DNA of 64,000 bases. Source: Actinomadura fibrosa (GTDB lineage Bacteria > Actinomycetota > Actinomycetes > Streptosporangiales > Streptosporangiaceae). The stretch covers positions 1-64,000 of the forward strand of contig NZ_CAACUY010000013.1 of NCBI RefSeq assembly GCF_900659615.1, read 5' to 3'. Positions 1 through 8,823 of the stretch are shown here, piece after piece (position 1 is the first letter of the stretch; every line of letters begins with the position of its first letter). The notes under the pieces are model-generated. The model was not told the DNA's origin, did no database searches, and saw nothing but the letters and a program-made list of their open reading frames with translations. The position numbers and the translations under genes were made by a program.

Positions 1-1
1 T

Positions 2-518
2 GGAGGAGGTGGCCCGGCAGGCGAAGCACTAGGACGTTCCCGCGGCGGGCTGTCCAGCAAGATTCATCTGGCCGCCGACGGCCGCTGTCGGGTGCTGTCG
101 GGTGCTGTCCTTCCTGGTCACTCCCGGTCAGTGGGGTGACAGCCCGCAGTTCGTCGCGGTCCTGGACGCCATCGGTGTCGCACGGCTGGGCCCGGGCCGC
201 CCACGCCGCCGTCCCGATCATGTGCTGGCCGACAAGGCCTACTCCTCGCGGGCCAACCGGGCGTATCTGCGGCGACGCGGGATCGCGCACACCATCCCGG
301 TGCCGGCCGACCAGCGGCAGCACCGCCACGACCGCGGACGCCGCGGTGGACGCCCGCCCGGCTTCGACCCCGAGCGCTACAAGCAACGCAACACCGTCGA
401 ACGCGCCATCAACCGCCTCAAGCAGTTCCGCGCCATCGCAACCCGCTTCGACAAACGCGGCTACCTGTTCACCGGCACCATCACCATCGCCGTCCTGCTC
501 ATCTGGCTACGCACCTGA
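2..518 (+). pseudogene. IS5-family transposase, C-terminal part, frameshifted
   Basis: The reading frame entering the window at base 2 encodes a typical IS5-group stretch (GEALGRSRGGLSSKIHLAADG). The C-terminal DDE part then continues in another frame from about base 102, with an ADKAYSSRANRAYLRRRG block and an NTVERAINRLKQFRAIATRFDK block, ending at 518. The frame change is explained by a tandem duplication of the ten bases GTCGGGTGCT around bases 88-108. Removing one copy restores a single frame. The element also lacks its N-terminus at the window edge, so it is inactive unless rescued by frameshifting. Confidence 0.8.
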
Positions 519-551
519 TCCAAGAAACAGGCTCTAGCCCGACGCGGCCCA

Positions 552-904
552 GGACACCGAAGTGGCCGACACCGTAGCGGCGGCGACCTCAACGCGGTGA
601 TGGAGGTGCTCGCCCCGGACGTGACCCTCTGGTCCGACGGCGGCGGCAAGGTCACCGCCGCCCGCCGCCCCCTGCACGGTCCCGACCAGGTCGCCCGCTG
701 GATGCTCGGCGTCATGGCCAAACCGCAGTCGGCCGACATCACCCTGCGGCCGGCCCCCACCAACGGCGAAACGGGTGTGCTGCTCTCGATCGGAGAACTG
801 TTGTCGGCGCCGTGACCTTCGACCTGGTCGACGGCCGCATCCACAACCTGCGCATGCAGGTCAACACCGACAAACCCGGCGGCCTTCGCCCCAAGCTCCC
901 CTGA
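552..904 (+). pseudogene. C-terminal remnant of an ECF41-type sigma factor (SnoaL-like domain)
   Basis: Two overlapping frames together encode a SnoaL/NTF2-like tail as found at the C-terminus of SigJ/ECF41-type sigma factors. The first has GGDLNAVMEVLAPDVTLWSDGG and a hydrophobic strand to about base 810. The second has VGAVTFDLVDGRIHNLRMQVN, ending in a stop at 904. A frameshift lies near 800-815, and no sigma-2 or sigma-4 region is present upstream, where an IS5 transposase remnant abuts. The similarity to the ECF41 tail is from memory of the family; the frameshift and missing N-terminus are visible. It is almost certainly non-functional. Confidence 0.6.
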
Positions 905-1440
905 ACGTTTACCGTCGGCTGCCACGCCCCCCATGGCCAGCCGACACGCCGTACCATGACCTTGATGATCACTTGGTCGTGCAGGGGCCGGCCGTCCCTG
1001 CTCCCGCGCGGAAGGGGCAGGTCCGGACCGGCCTTGGGGGCCGATGGCTGCAGCCTGCTGGTCAGATTGTGCGCGATGGCGGTCACATAGGCGACCGGCT
1101 GATCGGCGTGGCGGCGCGACTGCGCTCAAGCTCCTACTGCCCCGGTGAATCTTGCAAAGTCACGCTGGCAAGAAGTCGAAGTCGACTCACGGAAGCTGAC
1201 TTCCAGGGTCGGAGGTGCCGTCCCAGCGCGCCCCGGAGCTGCTCACCTTGGAGGGCGAGCAGCTCAACGAAGGACAACGCGGCGGATCGGCACTCGCGAC
1301 AGTCTCGTCTACGTGACAATCGGGGCGCTGGCCCTGGTTGCCGGCTCAGCCGTGCAGATCCGGTCGACGGCTTTTCTGCTCATCGTCCGGCCCGTCTGCG
1401 TCATCTTGGGCGGACATACCTCTTGAACGATGACCGCATC
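905..1440. other. Non-coding or unrecognised stretch
   Basis: I see no convincing gene in these 536 bases. Several frames stay open on both strands because of the GC content, but none has a ribosome binding site, a recognisable domain or a consistent third-position bias. It lies between a sigma-factor tail and IS1182/IS5 fragments, so it is probably decayed mobile DNA. Confidence 0.4.
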
Positions 1441-1454
1441 CGGCAATCGGCTCG

Positions 1455-1745
1455 TACATCAGGGAGACCTGCCGGAATCTGGTCCCGGCCGGGAATGTGT
1501 TTGCGTTCCTGGCCGAGCACCGTGACGCGTTGGTCCCGGCGGGGATGTTCGCCGACATGTATCCCCCCGGCCAACGGGCGGCCCTTGATGTCGCCGCAGA
1601 TCCTGGCCGCGGCGGTCCTGCTGTAGACGCTGCATGGGCTGTCGGACTTTGAGACGGTGCAGGAGTTGCGGTGTGATCTGCGGCGGAAGACCGCCTGCGG
1701 GCTGGGCTGCACGACACCGCCTTCGATGCGTCGCTTCCGGTGTAT
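1455..1745 (+). pseudogene. IS1182-family transposase, N-terminal fragment with frameshifts
   Basis: Translated across frames, the region gives the N-terminal signature of IS1182 transposases. These are NVFAFLAEHRDALVPAGMFADMY, then a stop-interrupted SPQILAAAVLL, then TLHGLSDFETVQELRCDLR and the start of a KTACGL block. At least two frame changes and one in-frame TAG (near 1624) break it, and the sequence stops matching at about 1740, where a minus-strand IS5-like fragment begins. Only about the first 90 residues of a roughly 500-residue transposase are left. Confidence 0.65.
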
Positions 1746-2127
1746 TCCGTCGCCAGCTGGGCGCGGTCGAGCCTATCAATCGGCATCGGTGTGCCGTCCC
1801 GGATGACGAATGCCTTGCCGGCCGCGATGCGCATGGCCGCGTGCAGGTCGGGTGCGAGCGCGGCGAGCAGTTCGATTACCTCGGTGAGGCAGCGGTGGGC
1901 GGTCGCCAGCCCGACGCCGGACGCGGCGGCCAGGGCGGGAAGGTCTCGTTGCGGCGCAGGTGCACCAGGACCAGCAGCGCTTGGCGCTCGGACGGCAGCG
2001 CCCGCCAGCGTGAACCGATCCGGCGTCGGTGTTCACGGACGAGGCCGGCCACGTATCTGCGGAAGGCGAGAGACAGGTCCAGCGCAGCGCGAGAGAACAG
2101 CACTGAAGCTCCAGGTGATGCGGTCAA
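1745..2127 (-). pseudogene. IS5-type (DDE_4/HTH_Tnp_4) transposase, N-terminal fragment
   Basis: Reading leftward from 2127, the protein begins like the helix-turn-helix domain of this transposase group (SVLFSRAALDLSLAFRRYVAGL, then RWRALPSERQALLVLVHLRRNETF). After a frame change it continues through APDLHAAMRIAAGKAFVIRDG and TPMPIDRLDRAQ. The catalytic DDE core downstream is absent because the sequence runs into the oppositely oriented IS1182 fragment. It is a dead fragment. Confidence 0.6.
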
Positions 2128-2240
2128 GTGTTGGTCGACTCCGCATCTACCGGGAGCTTCACTGCTTGGTGGTCACAAGCGGCGAACCGTGCCCGCCTCG
2201 TGACCAGCGCCTCACGAGGGAAACGGCTCACGGGTAACGC

Positions 2241-2876
2241 TCACGGCGACCATGGCCTTCGAGTCTCCATCTGTATCATGACTCTGGGTTTCCCGTATAC
2301 CATTTCCCCCTCGACCTCGTCGATCTCAGGGTGACGCTCCACCGCCACATCCAGCGTCGCGTTCCAGCGGCCTTCGAATCGCTTGCGGCCTCTGAAACCA
2401 ACTTCAGAGTAATACTTCTTCGTCCGCCAACCAGCCTGTGCGGCACACTCCGACAAACGTGCATTGACCTGGCGGTCATTGCCGGTCAGCCGCAGTTTCC
2501 GCGTTATAGCCGCCCGATAATATCCGGAGAGGTCGCGGTAAGCTCCGCCGTCGGAATCGGTCCATGACCCGGGGGACGCCTGCCGCGGTTGCATCCCATC
2601 GACACGGCACCGGAGGAAGGCATCGTGCTGCAGGATACGCAGGCGGCGTAGATCTTCCGGGCCCGCACTGGAGCCGGGTATGACCGACGGGCTTGAGCCG
2701 ACCCGATCCGAAGCGGAGCCGGATGCGATCGACGGGGTCGAGCCGGCCTGGTCTGAATCGCACCCAGCCAGCAACACGGTAATGACCAACGCACCGGCAG
2801 TCGACAGTCGCGTGCTAGCCGCGACTCCAGGATCGTAGGCCGATCTCACACGAGGTAGCAAAGGATCACCCATCAC
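2241..2876 (-). CDS. Putative secreted lipoprotein of unknown function
   Basis: The 211-residue product has a hydrophobic stretch (STAGALVITVLLAGC) ending in a lipobox, with Cys39 as the likely lipidated residue. A low-complexity Ser/Gly/Pro linker follows. The remainder is a soluble domain with a repeated R-S-E-C-A pattern and a C-terminal DEVEGEMVYGKP segment. The N-terminal region before the hydrophobic core is unusually long (about 24 residues), so the true start may be internal. The mature part resembles small extracytoplasmic proteins of actinomycetes that I cannot name. It stands alone between mobile-element fragments. Confidence 0.6.
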   Translation of the reverse strand: MMGDPLLPRVRSAYDPGVAASTRLSTAGALVITVLLAGCDSDQAGSTPSIASGSASDRVGSSPSVIPGSSAGPEDLRRLRILQHDAFLRCRVDGMQPRQASPGSWTDSDGGAYRDLSGYYRAAITRKLRLTGNDRQVNARLSECAAQAGWRTKKYYSEVGFRGRKRFEGRWNATLDVAVERHPEIDEVEGEMVYGKPRVMIQMETRRPWSP

Positions 2877-2946
2877 GTGAACAGTGCGCCTCTGGACGAC
2901 ATTAACCAGGTATTCGTGGATGTGGATCAGTCACATGACCAGTGAA

Positions 2947-3420
2947 CTAGGTGTACTGCCCAGGGACGTTGGTCAACCTGGTGATGGGTGGTTTGCCGCC
3001 GGTTGCGGTGTGGGGCCGGTGGTGAATGTAGGAGTGCAGCCATGCTGGGAGGGCTTTGCGGCGGGCTTGTTCGGAGCGGTAGAAGCGGCCCAGGGCCCAG
3101 TCGTCGGCCAGGGGGCGGTGGAAGCGTTCGACCTTTCCGTTGGTCTGGGGCCGGTAGGGCCGGGTCTTGTTGGGCCGGATGCCGAGCTCGGCGTAGGCGT
3201 CGCGCCAGGCGTGGGACTTGTAGGCCGAGCCGTTGTCGCTGAGCACTCGCTCGATGGTGACGCCTCGGGCGGCGAACCAGGCGACGGCGTTGCGTAAGAC
3301 CCCGATGGCGGTGGCGGCCTTCTCGTCGTCGTGGATCTCGGCGTAGGCCAGGCGGGTGTGGTCGTCGATGACGGTGTGCACGAACGCGATGCCGACCTGC
3401 GCCGCTGACCGGCCCTGCTG
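2947..3420 (-). pseudogene. IS481-family transposase, C-terminal integrase-core fragment
   Basis: The minus-strand protein contains most of a retroviral-type integrase core: a VIDDHTRLAYAEIH block with the first Asp, ERVLSDNGSAYKSHAW with the second Asp, and PYRPQTNGKVERFHRPLADDW with the catalytic Glu. It ends in a C-terminal HHRPHTATGGKPPITRL segment. The N-terminal helix-turn-helix half is missing. Homology stops at about 3420, where unrelated sequence reading on the other strand begins. It is a truncated copy with an intact 3' end near 2947. Confidence 0.75.
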
Positions 3421-3757
3421 GTGCCCGCCGCCGCGGCCCCCCGCGACCGAGCCCGAGGACGTCCTCGCCGCCGAACTCATCGCCCGGGGGATCGTCCCCG
3501 CGCCTCGCCCCGCCAGCGCGGTTGAGTCGCCCGAGGTGTTCGCCGCCGAGTTCGCTGCCCAAGGCATCACGCTCAAGGGCGAGCTCGCCGCCACGGCGAT
3601 CATCCCGGCGGCGATCCCCAGCATGTTGCCGCTCATCCAGGCCGTGGTGAACGGCAACGCCTCAGCCGACCAGCAGGCCCAACGACAGGCCGCCCGCAGC
3701 CTCCCACCCCTCGGCGAGACGCTCGGCGAACTCGACCACGTCCCCGAACCCTGGTAA
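3419..3757 (+). pseudogene. C-terminal fragment of an unknown protein
   Basis: From the junction with the IS481 fragment, one plus-strand frame codes for about 112 residues ending at 3757. It is alanine-rich and helix-forming, with a duplicated motif (LAAELIARGIV and FAAEFAAQGIT) followed by a hydrophobic TAIIPAAIPSMLPLIQAVV segment. There is no start codon or ribosome binding site on its own side of the junction. I read it as the 3' end of a gene whose front was lost when the IS481 element was joined to it. Its function is unknown. Confidence 0.4.
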
Positions 3758-3807
3758 CAGTGGCAACCCGAGGAGAGCGGTCACGGGGCACGCTTTTGGC
3801 CGCGCGG

Positions 3808-4137
3808 TTAGCCACGATCATCTGGAGGGGGGTGGGGCTCCAGTGCATCGGGCCCAGGAGGCTCGGACCGGTTAGTGATCATGCGCAATAGCCGAAAGGC
3901 CCGCTCGGCCCGGGCGTCACTGCCGAACAGGATGATGAAGATGATCAGCAGGCCGACGAGGATCTCTATGACCGCCTCGGCCACGGCTGGCGTCGGGTTG
4001 ACCAGGTAGCCCAGCGCAGGCGCACCGACGGCTCCGACGGTTAGCGTGGCCGTGCGCAAGGACGAGCGGCGCTCGGGAGTGCTAGAGATGTCCCGTCCGG
4101 CCATCGAGGCCTCCGTGGCTGCGGCGAATTCCCGCAA
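3808..4137 (-). CDS. Small putative membrane protein
   Basis: This 109-residue protein has a hydrophilic N-terminus, a weakly hydrophobic segment around residues 33-48 and a strong transmembrane helix (VIEILVGLLIIFIILFG, about residues 56-72). A basic, cytoplasm-type segment (ARAERAFRLLRMITNR) and a proline-rich tail follow. It has no recognised domain. It lies alone, transcribed towards the IS481/unknown-fragment junction. The size and single strong helix fit a minor membrane protein of an integrated element or a lone accessory gene. Confidence 0.5.
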   Translation of the reverse strand: MREFAAATEASMAGRDISSTPERRSSLRTATLTVGAVGAPALGYLVNPTPAVAEAVIEILVGLLIIFIILFGSDARAERAFRLLRMITNRSEPPGPDALEPHPPPDDRG

Positions 4138-4571
4138 TTACGGAGCGGGCCTTCCGTGTTCAGGAAGCACACCTAAAAGCCACCCCCTGAGGGGGCAGTG
4201 TCGAAGGTGTCTTTCCGACAGCCATGTCTGCGGAGGCCGGCGTAGGCCGAAAGGTGAAGGCGGAGGGTGCAGACGGGCCCTCCTGTACTCACTTCATGTT
4301 CTGCCTTTTACCCCGAAGGGCGCGACGATGAACAGACGTGTCCCTTTCCGGCAACCGGGACAGGCTCGCAGCCCGGCGCGGTCGTGACCCGGAGTTCTCG
4401 CGTCGGGCGCAGTCGGCGGACCGCGACGGCGACCAAGGTGCGGCCCACGCCACATCATCTTCCACGGCATCTCGGTCCTGGTCGGGTTGGAGCGCGCCTC
4501 GGTGTTCGGGGGCGTGCCGCTGCACGCGAGTGATCCCTGCCAAGTTCCAACAGCGGGGGGATGGTGTGCAG
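4138..4571. other. Intergenic stretch without a recognisable gene
   Basis: About 435 bases separate the small membrane protein, which reads leftward, from the 3' end of the hydrolase gene. I find no frame with a ribosome binding site or a recognisable product. The left part should carry the promoter of the membrane-protein gene. It contains an imperfect CACCCCCTGAGGGGG-type stem at about 4181-4197. Confidence 0.4.
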
Positions 4572-4573
4572 GG

Positions 4574-5374
4574 TCACTGGTTGAAGAAGTGCTGGATGAC
4601 GGGGACGACTGCGTTCGGGTCGGCCACGTGTCCTTGGCCTTTGAGGGTCTGTCGGTGGGCGTGTGGAAGGCTCGCGGCGATGGCGTCTGCGGCGGCGTCG
4701 AGAGCCATGACCCATTTCGCGGCTCCGGCGGGGCGGTCGTCGCCGGTCAGTACCAGGGTGGGCTGGGTGATGTTCGCCAGACGCTGCGCCGGTGGAAGGC
4801 CGTCTCCGAGCGCGGCCGCATCGGCGGCGAGCGTGTGCGCCAGGGTCTCCAGCCCGGGCCAGAACGGTGAGTCCCGCAGACCGGCAAGGTCGGAGTCTGA
4901 GGAGCCGGTCACCCGCATGAACAGCTCAACGGCATGGTCACGGCGACCGGCGGCGAGCGCCGTGTGGAGATCGTCGACGTATTTCGACCATTGCCGTGGC
5001 CAGTCGCTGTCGATGGTGTTGTAGGGCACCTCGTACACGCCGATTCTGCCGGCCGGGCTTCCTGCTGCGGCGGCTTCCAGCACCAGGGCGCCGCCGGCGG
5101 AGACACCGTAGAGATGGGCTGTTCCGCCTGCCTCGGCGATCAACGCGTCCAGGTCCTCGATCTCACGAGACAGGTCGCAGGTCTTGGTGCTGATACTGTC
5201 GCCGCGCCCACGTCGGGCGTAGTTGTAGACGGTGAAGTGTTCGGCCAACGCCGACGCCAGCGGGGCGTTCTCCCTACCGTCGTCCAGGCTGCCACCCACC
5301 AGGATGACCGCCGGCCCCCGCCCAGCGCGCTCGTAGGCGATCGAGGCACCATCCTTCGATGTGACATAACCCAC
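4574..5374 (-). CDS. Alpha/beta-fold hydrolase
   Basis: The product (266 residues from this start) has the alpha/beta-hydrolase layout. It has an early beta-strand and oxyanion region (PAVILVGGSLDD), a nucleophile elbow LYGVSAGGALVLE with the catalytic Ser, a late strand TLVLTGDDRPAG carrying the acidic residue, and a C-terminal GQGHVADP with the catalytic His. It belongs with small cytoplasmic esterase/peroxidase-like hydrolases whose substrate cannot be read from sequence. I chose the GTG at 5374 because GGAGGA sits six bases upstream; an upstream GTG at 5398 would add eight residues. It is monocistronic. Confidence 0.8.
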   Translation of the reverse strand: MGYVTSKDGASIAYERAGRGPAVILVGGSLDDGRENAPLASALAEHFTVYNYARRGRGDSISTKTCDLSREIEDLDALIAEAGGTAHLYGVSAGGALVLEAAAAGSPAGRIGVYEVPYNTIDSDWPRQWSKYVDDLHTALAAGRRDHAVELFMRVTGSSDSDLAGLRDSPFWPGLETLAHTLAADAAALGDGLPPAQRLANITQPTLVLTGDDRPAGAAKWVMALDAAADAIAASLPHAHRQTLKGQGHVADPNAVVPVIQHFFNQ

Positions 5375-5439
5375 TGCTACTCCTCCAGCAAGAGACACCT
5401 GATGCTGGTTGGACCACGCAGAGACCCTGAACTCATCGC

Positions 5440-5655
5440 TCAGCCAGGGTGTGGATCCTCGGCCGTGCTGCTCCAGGTCAGGGCGAAGATCACATCCTCC
5501 CGTTTCGTCGGTTCCTCAATGCTCCGGCCAAGCCGCCGCAGATAGGCGGTGGCCGCCGCCCTCGGCCCGGCCTCGCAGAGCATGTCGGGCAGGACCGGCG
5601 GGCCAACCAGCATGATCGGCCCCTCACCGCACTCCGCGCAGTCGGCGACCAGCAA
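5440..5655 (-). CDS. Short hypothetical protein, possibly truncated
   Basis: One minus-strand frame encodes about 71 residues with a protein-like composition. It has a CAECGEG cysteine pair, then GPIMLVGPPVLPDMLCEAGPR and a charged helix ATAYLRRLGRSIEE. A TTG start at 5655 follows a GGGGGG purine run, but the frame extends further right into DNA that is coding on the other strand (a transglycosylase remnant). This may therefore be the tail of a truncated gene. I do not recognise the family. Confidence 0.3.
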   Translation of the reverse strand: MLVADCAECGEGPIMLVGPPVLPDMLCEAGPRAAATAYLRRLGRSIEEPTKREDVIFALTWSSTAEDPHPG

Positions 5656-5660
5656 TTCCC

Positions 5661-6479
5661 CCCTGGACGCCGCAGCCACCCGCCCCGGCCTGCCCTGGAA
5701 CGTCCTGGCCGCGATCGGCAGCATCGAATCCGACCACGGCCGCTCCACCGCCCCCGGGCGTGCACTCCGGCCAAAACGCCGCCGGAGTCGGCGGCCCCAT
5801 GCAGTTCCTCGCCGCCACCTGGGCCGCCTACGGCGTCGACGGTGACCATGATGGCCGCACCGACCGCTACAACCCCGCCGACGCCATCCACGGCGCCGCC
5901 CACTACCTATGCGCCAACGGCGCCGGAAACGGCGGCCACCACCTCTACCAAGCGATCTGGCGCTACAACCACGCCGACTGGTACGTCCGCAAAGTCCTCG
6001 CCCAAGCCCACCGCTACGCCAGCTTCACCCCCTCCGACAGTGGACGCGGTGCGATAGCGGTCCGGGCCGCACTGCGCTGGCTCGGCACCCCCTACGCCTG
6101 GGGCGGCGGCGGACCCTCCGGCCCCAGCTACGGCTTCGCTCAAGGCGCCGGCATCAAGGGCTTCGACTGCTCCGGCCTCACCCAATACGCCTGGGCGAAG
6201 GCCGGCGCCACGCTCCCGCGCGTCGCCGCCGACCAGTACAACGCAGGCCCGCACATCGCCCGCACCGCCCTGCAACCCGGCGACCTGCTCTTCTTCGCCA
6301 CCCAATCCAGCCGTCCGGCCACCATCCACCACGTCGGCATCTACCTCGGCCACGGCCGCATGATCCACGCCCCACAAACCGGTGACGTCGTCCGCATCTC
6401 CCAGTTCGCAGGCAACCCCTACCGCGAACACCAGTACGCCGGCGCCACCCGCCCCACCACCCGCACCACGCTGACCTGA
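5661..6479 (+). pseudogene. Lytic transglycosylase / NlpC-P60 (C40) peptidase, truncated and frameshifted
   Basis: Two cell-wall domains follow each other. The first is a goose-lysozyme-like transglycosylase starting in one frame (RPGLPWNVLAAIGSIESDHGRS, with the catalytic-type Glu). It is continued after a one-base shift near 5755 in a second frame (NAAGVGGPMQFLAATWAAYG, DGDHDG, RYNPADAIHGAAHYLC). The second is a C40 peptidase with nucleophile FDCSGLTQYA and catalytic HHVGIYLGHGRMIHAP. Such two-domain proteins usually belong to conjugative plasmids or ICEs, where they open the peptidoglycan for the secretion channel. The N-terminal transmembrane part is missing, so this is a remnant. Translation from the downstream start could still make the peptidase half. 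Confidence 0.75.
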
Positions 6480-6629
6480 CCGGAGGCACGCCCTTGCACC
6501 AGGACCACGACATCCACACCGCTCGTCCCATCGCCCGTCACCCCGGCCACCCACACCACGCTGCGCAACGCCCGGCCGCAAGATCCCACGACTCGGCCCG
6601 TCCCAGAACCAGCAAGAACTCGCCGTCGT

Positions 6630-6904
6630 GCGGGCCGCTGCGGGCCTTCAGCTTCGGCGGCGGCTGGCAATCCACCGCCGTCCTCGTCCTGGCCGCCCAA
6701 GGCGACCTGGACTTCCGCCGCTTCCTGTTCGCCAACGTCGGCGACGACTCCGAACACCCCGCCACCCCTGACCTACATCCGCGACCACGCCGCCCCCTAC
6801 GCCGCCGCCCACGGCATCGAACTGCGCCAGCTCGTCCGCACCCGCCGCGACGGCACCACCGAAACCCTCTACGGCCGCCTCATCCGCGGATGCTCCCGAT
6901 CCGG
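6630..6904 (+). pseudogene. PAPS-reductase/sulfotransferase-like (PP-loop) protein fragment
   Basis: The frame carries a PP-loop-type motif, RAFSFGGGWQSTA, followed by ALVLAAQGDL-like helix and LFANVGDDSEHPAT. After a one-base frameshift near 6768 it continues as LTYIRDHAAPYAAAHGIELRQL and RRDGTTETLYGRLI. This is the N-terminal adenylation fold of phosphoadenosine-phosphosulfate-reductase-like proteins often carried by phages and integrative elements. It breaks off at about 6904, where sequence similar to an IclR regulator begins. The frameshift and truncation make it a pseudogene. Confidence 0.6.
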
Positions 6905-6909
6905 CGGAG

Positions 6910-7190
6910 GAGTGCACGAGGAGATGAGCCTGGGCGCCGGCTCCTGCGCTGCCTCCCACCCTCGGGCCCCGAGGGCAGCGCGGCCGCCGCCGGACCGGTG
7001 GTCATGTCGGCCGGGGAAGCGGCCCTGCAGAAGTGGAGCCAGGCGGTTCTGGCCGCCGCCTCGGCATGGCCCGTGCCTTCACCGAGCACCGGCCCCAGCC
7101 ACCGATCAGTGCCCGGCTGACCGGGCGGACGGCTTCCCACTAGGCGGAACGCCGGTGGCGGCGCCCGCGGACTCGCAACAACAGTGAGCC
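6910..7190 (+). pseudogene. Degenerate C-terminal part of an IclR regulator (second copy of the 36.4 kb gene)
   Basis: Across frames this region matches the C-terminal effector domain of the intact IclR gene at 36400-37245. The matching blocks are an EEMSLGA-SCAA block, then VVMSAGEAALQKWSQAVLAAA, an RAF-EHRPQPPISARLTGR block, and the same spacing before the next gene. Small insertions and deletions destroy the frame, and the DNA-binding half is absent. Its position directly before a decayed copy of the dioxygenase gene repeats the intact order on the other strand. Confidence 0.65.
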
Positions 7191-7226
7191 TTGGCCGAGC
7201 AATCGACGAGTGAGCCAAGGAGGACG

Positions 7227-7572
7227 ATGGGTGCCACGCCCGATGCGGGCTCGTCGGATTCCCGTCGGCCGACGGCGATGGACAATCGCTCACCCGAGGC
7301 CGGATCGGCGGATGTGGTGGCCGCGAGGATGGGCCCGGAGACCGATCCCCGGCTGCGGCGCATCCTCGGGTCACTCGTGACCCACCTCCATGCTTTGAAG
7401 GATATCCAGCCGATGAAAACGGAACGGGAGACAGACATCGGCTTCCTTACCGCGACCGGCCAGAAGTGCGACGACCTGCGGCAGGGATTCATTCTCCGCT
7501 CCGACGTCCTCGGGGTGCCGATGCTGGTGGAGACGATCAACCATCGTGCGGTGCGCGAGGCGACCGAGCCGA
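7227..7572 (+). pseudogene. Degenerate N-terminal half of an intradiol dioxygenase (second copy)
   Basis: The frame begins MGATPDAGS and follows the intact dioxygenase at 35386-36351 closely, through TDPRLRRILGSLVTHLH, a degenerate linker, FLTATGQKCDDLRQGFIL, SDVLGVPMLVETINHR and AVREAT. The whole iron-binding catalytic half is deleted. At about 7572 the sequence jumps directly to a piece of the next gene of the cluster. The start and its GGAGGA ribosome binding site are retained, so a truncated peptide could be made but could not be an enzyme. Confidence 0.75.
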
Positions 7573-7640
7573 CGATAGGACCGGGGAAGGCCGTCGCCCT
7601 GGACTCCGTGCCAACAGCCGGGCTCCGAACACCAGAACGA
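7573..7640 (+). pseudogene. Short internal fragment of a maleylacetate reductase gene (second copy)
   Basis: Immediately after the dioxygenase fragment, the same frame reads TIGPGKAVALDSVPT. This matches STIGLGKAVALDSGLP inside the intact maleylacetate reductase at 34322-35389. Only about 15 codons survive. They are followed by a spacer resembling the intact spacer before the monooxygenase gene. The fusion point shows an internal deletion that removed the dioxygenase C-terminus and most of the reductase. Confidence 0.55.
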
Positions 7641-7653
7641 TCAGAAGGACAGC

Positions 7654-8823
7654 ATGGAAGCGATCGTCGTCGGTGGAGGTATCGGCGGTCTGGTGACCGC
7701 TGCTTTCTGCAGAGAGCAGGGATCCGGGCTCACGCGGACGAGCAGGTCTCCGCGCTCCGGCCACTGGGCGCTGGGATCGTGCTGGGCCCAACGCCGTCCG
7801 GCTCCTGCACCAGCTCGGCCTCATGGACGCCCTTGAGCGATGCGCGCTGAAGGTGTGCACTGGCTGGGAGTTCAGGCGCTGGCAGGACGGCAGGGTCCTG
7901 CTCTCGCAGGACATATCGAGGTGCGAGGAACTTCATGACGGAGCCGCGTGGTTCGCCCATCGGGCCGATCTGCTCGATGTGCTGATGAGCGCGGTGGCCC
8001 CGGGAACGATTCGCCTGGATCACCGCTGTGTCAGCCTGGAACTGGGTGCGTGCGACGTTTCGGTGACCTTCGCCGACGGCACGTCGGCGAAGGGAGACCC
8101 GCTCGTCGCGGTCGACGGGATTCACTGCGGAATACGGCACCACCCCGCGGGCGAGATCGCGGCACGCTACTGCGGGCTGTACGCCTGGCGGGCGACGATC
8201 CCCAGCGAACTGCCACCTCGGCGATATGGGGCTGCGACGCGGGCACCGTGGCGCGGCCCCGGCCGTCACCTGGTGCATTCTTCGGTCGCCGCAGGCCGCG
8301 ATCACGTCGTGGCGTTCACCCCGGCCACGCCGGGAGAGACGGTCGAGTCGTGGACGGCGACCGGCGAGCCTGCGGACTTCCGGCGGGAGTTCGCTGGTTG
8401 GGTCCCGATGGTCGGCGACCTTCTCGACGCGATGACCCACGTGGGACGGTGGTCGGTGCTGGACCGGACACCGCTCTCCCGGTACGTACGGGCACATCGC
8501 CCTGCTCGGCGACGCGGCGCACCCCATGCTGCCCTTCTTCGCACAAGGCGCGGGACAGACGATGGAGGACGCGGCTGCCCTGGTCATGGGCATCGAAGAG
8601 GCTGGCGACCTCGCCAAGGCGCTAGCCGCCTACGAACGCGCTCGGGCCCCCCGAACGATCCGCGTCCAGGAGGCCAGTCATGACCGGGCGACCGGCAACC
8701 ACTTCGTCGACGGGCCCGAGCGGCAAGCACGGGACCTGCCCTTCGCGAGCCAGGCCCCCCGAAGCACATGGCTTTCACAGTTACGGACGCACAGGTCGAG
8801 GCCGCGAGGCCCTGCACGCGTAA
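7654..8823 (+). pseudogene. Degenerate FAD-dependent monooxygenase (second copy)
   Basis: This is a full-length but frameshifted relative of the intact monooxygenase at 33112-34293. It starts MEAIVVGGGIGGLVTAAF (Rossmann GxGxxG) and changes frame near 7710 and again near 7800. It continues as a long frame through ALERCALKVCTGWEFRRWQD, LLDVLMSAVAPGTIRLDHRC and GETVESWTATGEPADFRREF. It shifts once more near 8485 into HIALLGDAAHPMLPFFAQGAG (the FAD ribityl motif), and its end matches the intact C-terminus at 8821. At least three frameshifts make it non-functional, although similarity is high over the whole length. Confidence 0.8.

Noticed and set aside
905..1440. Possible transposase or gene on the minus strand (VTAIAHNLTSRLQP segment)
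   Set aside because: The segment is short, has no family I can name and no start context, so I list the region only as unrecognised.
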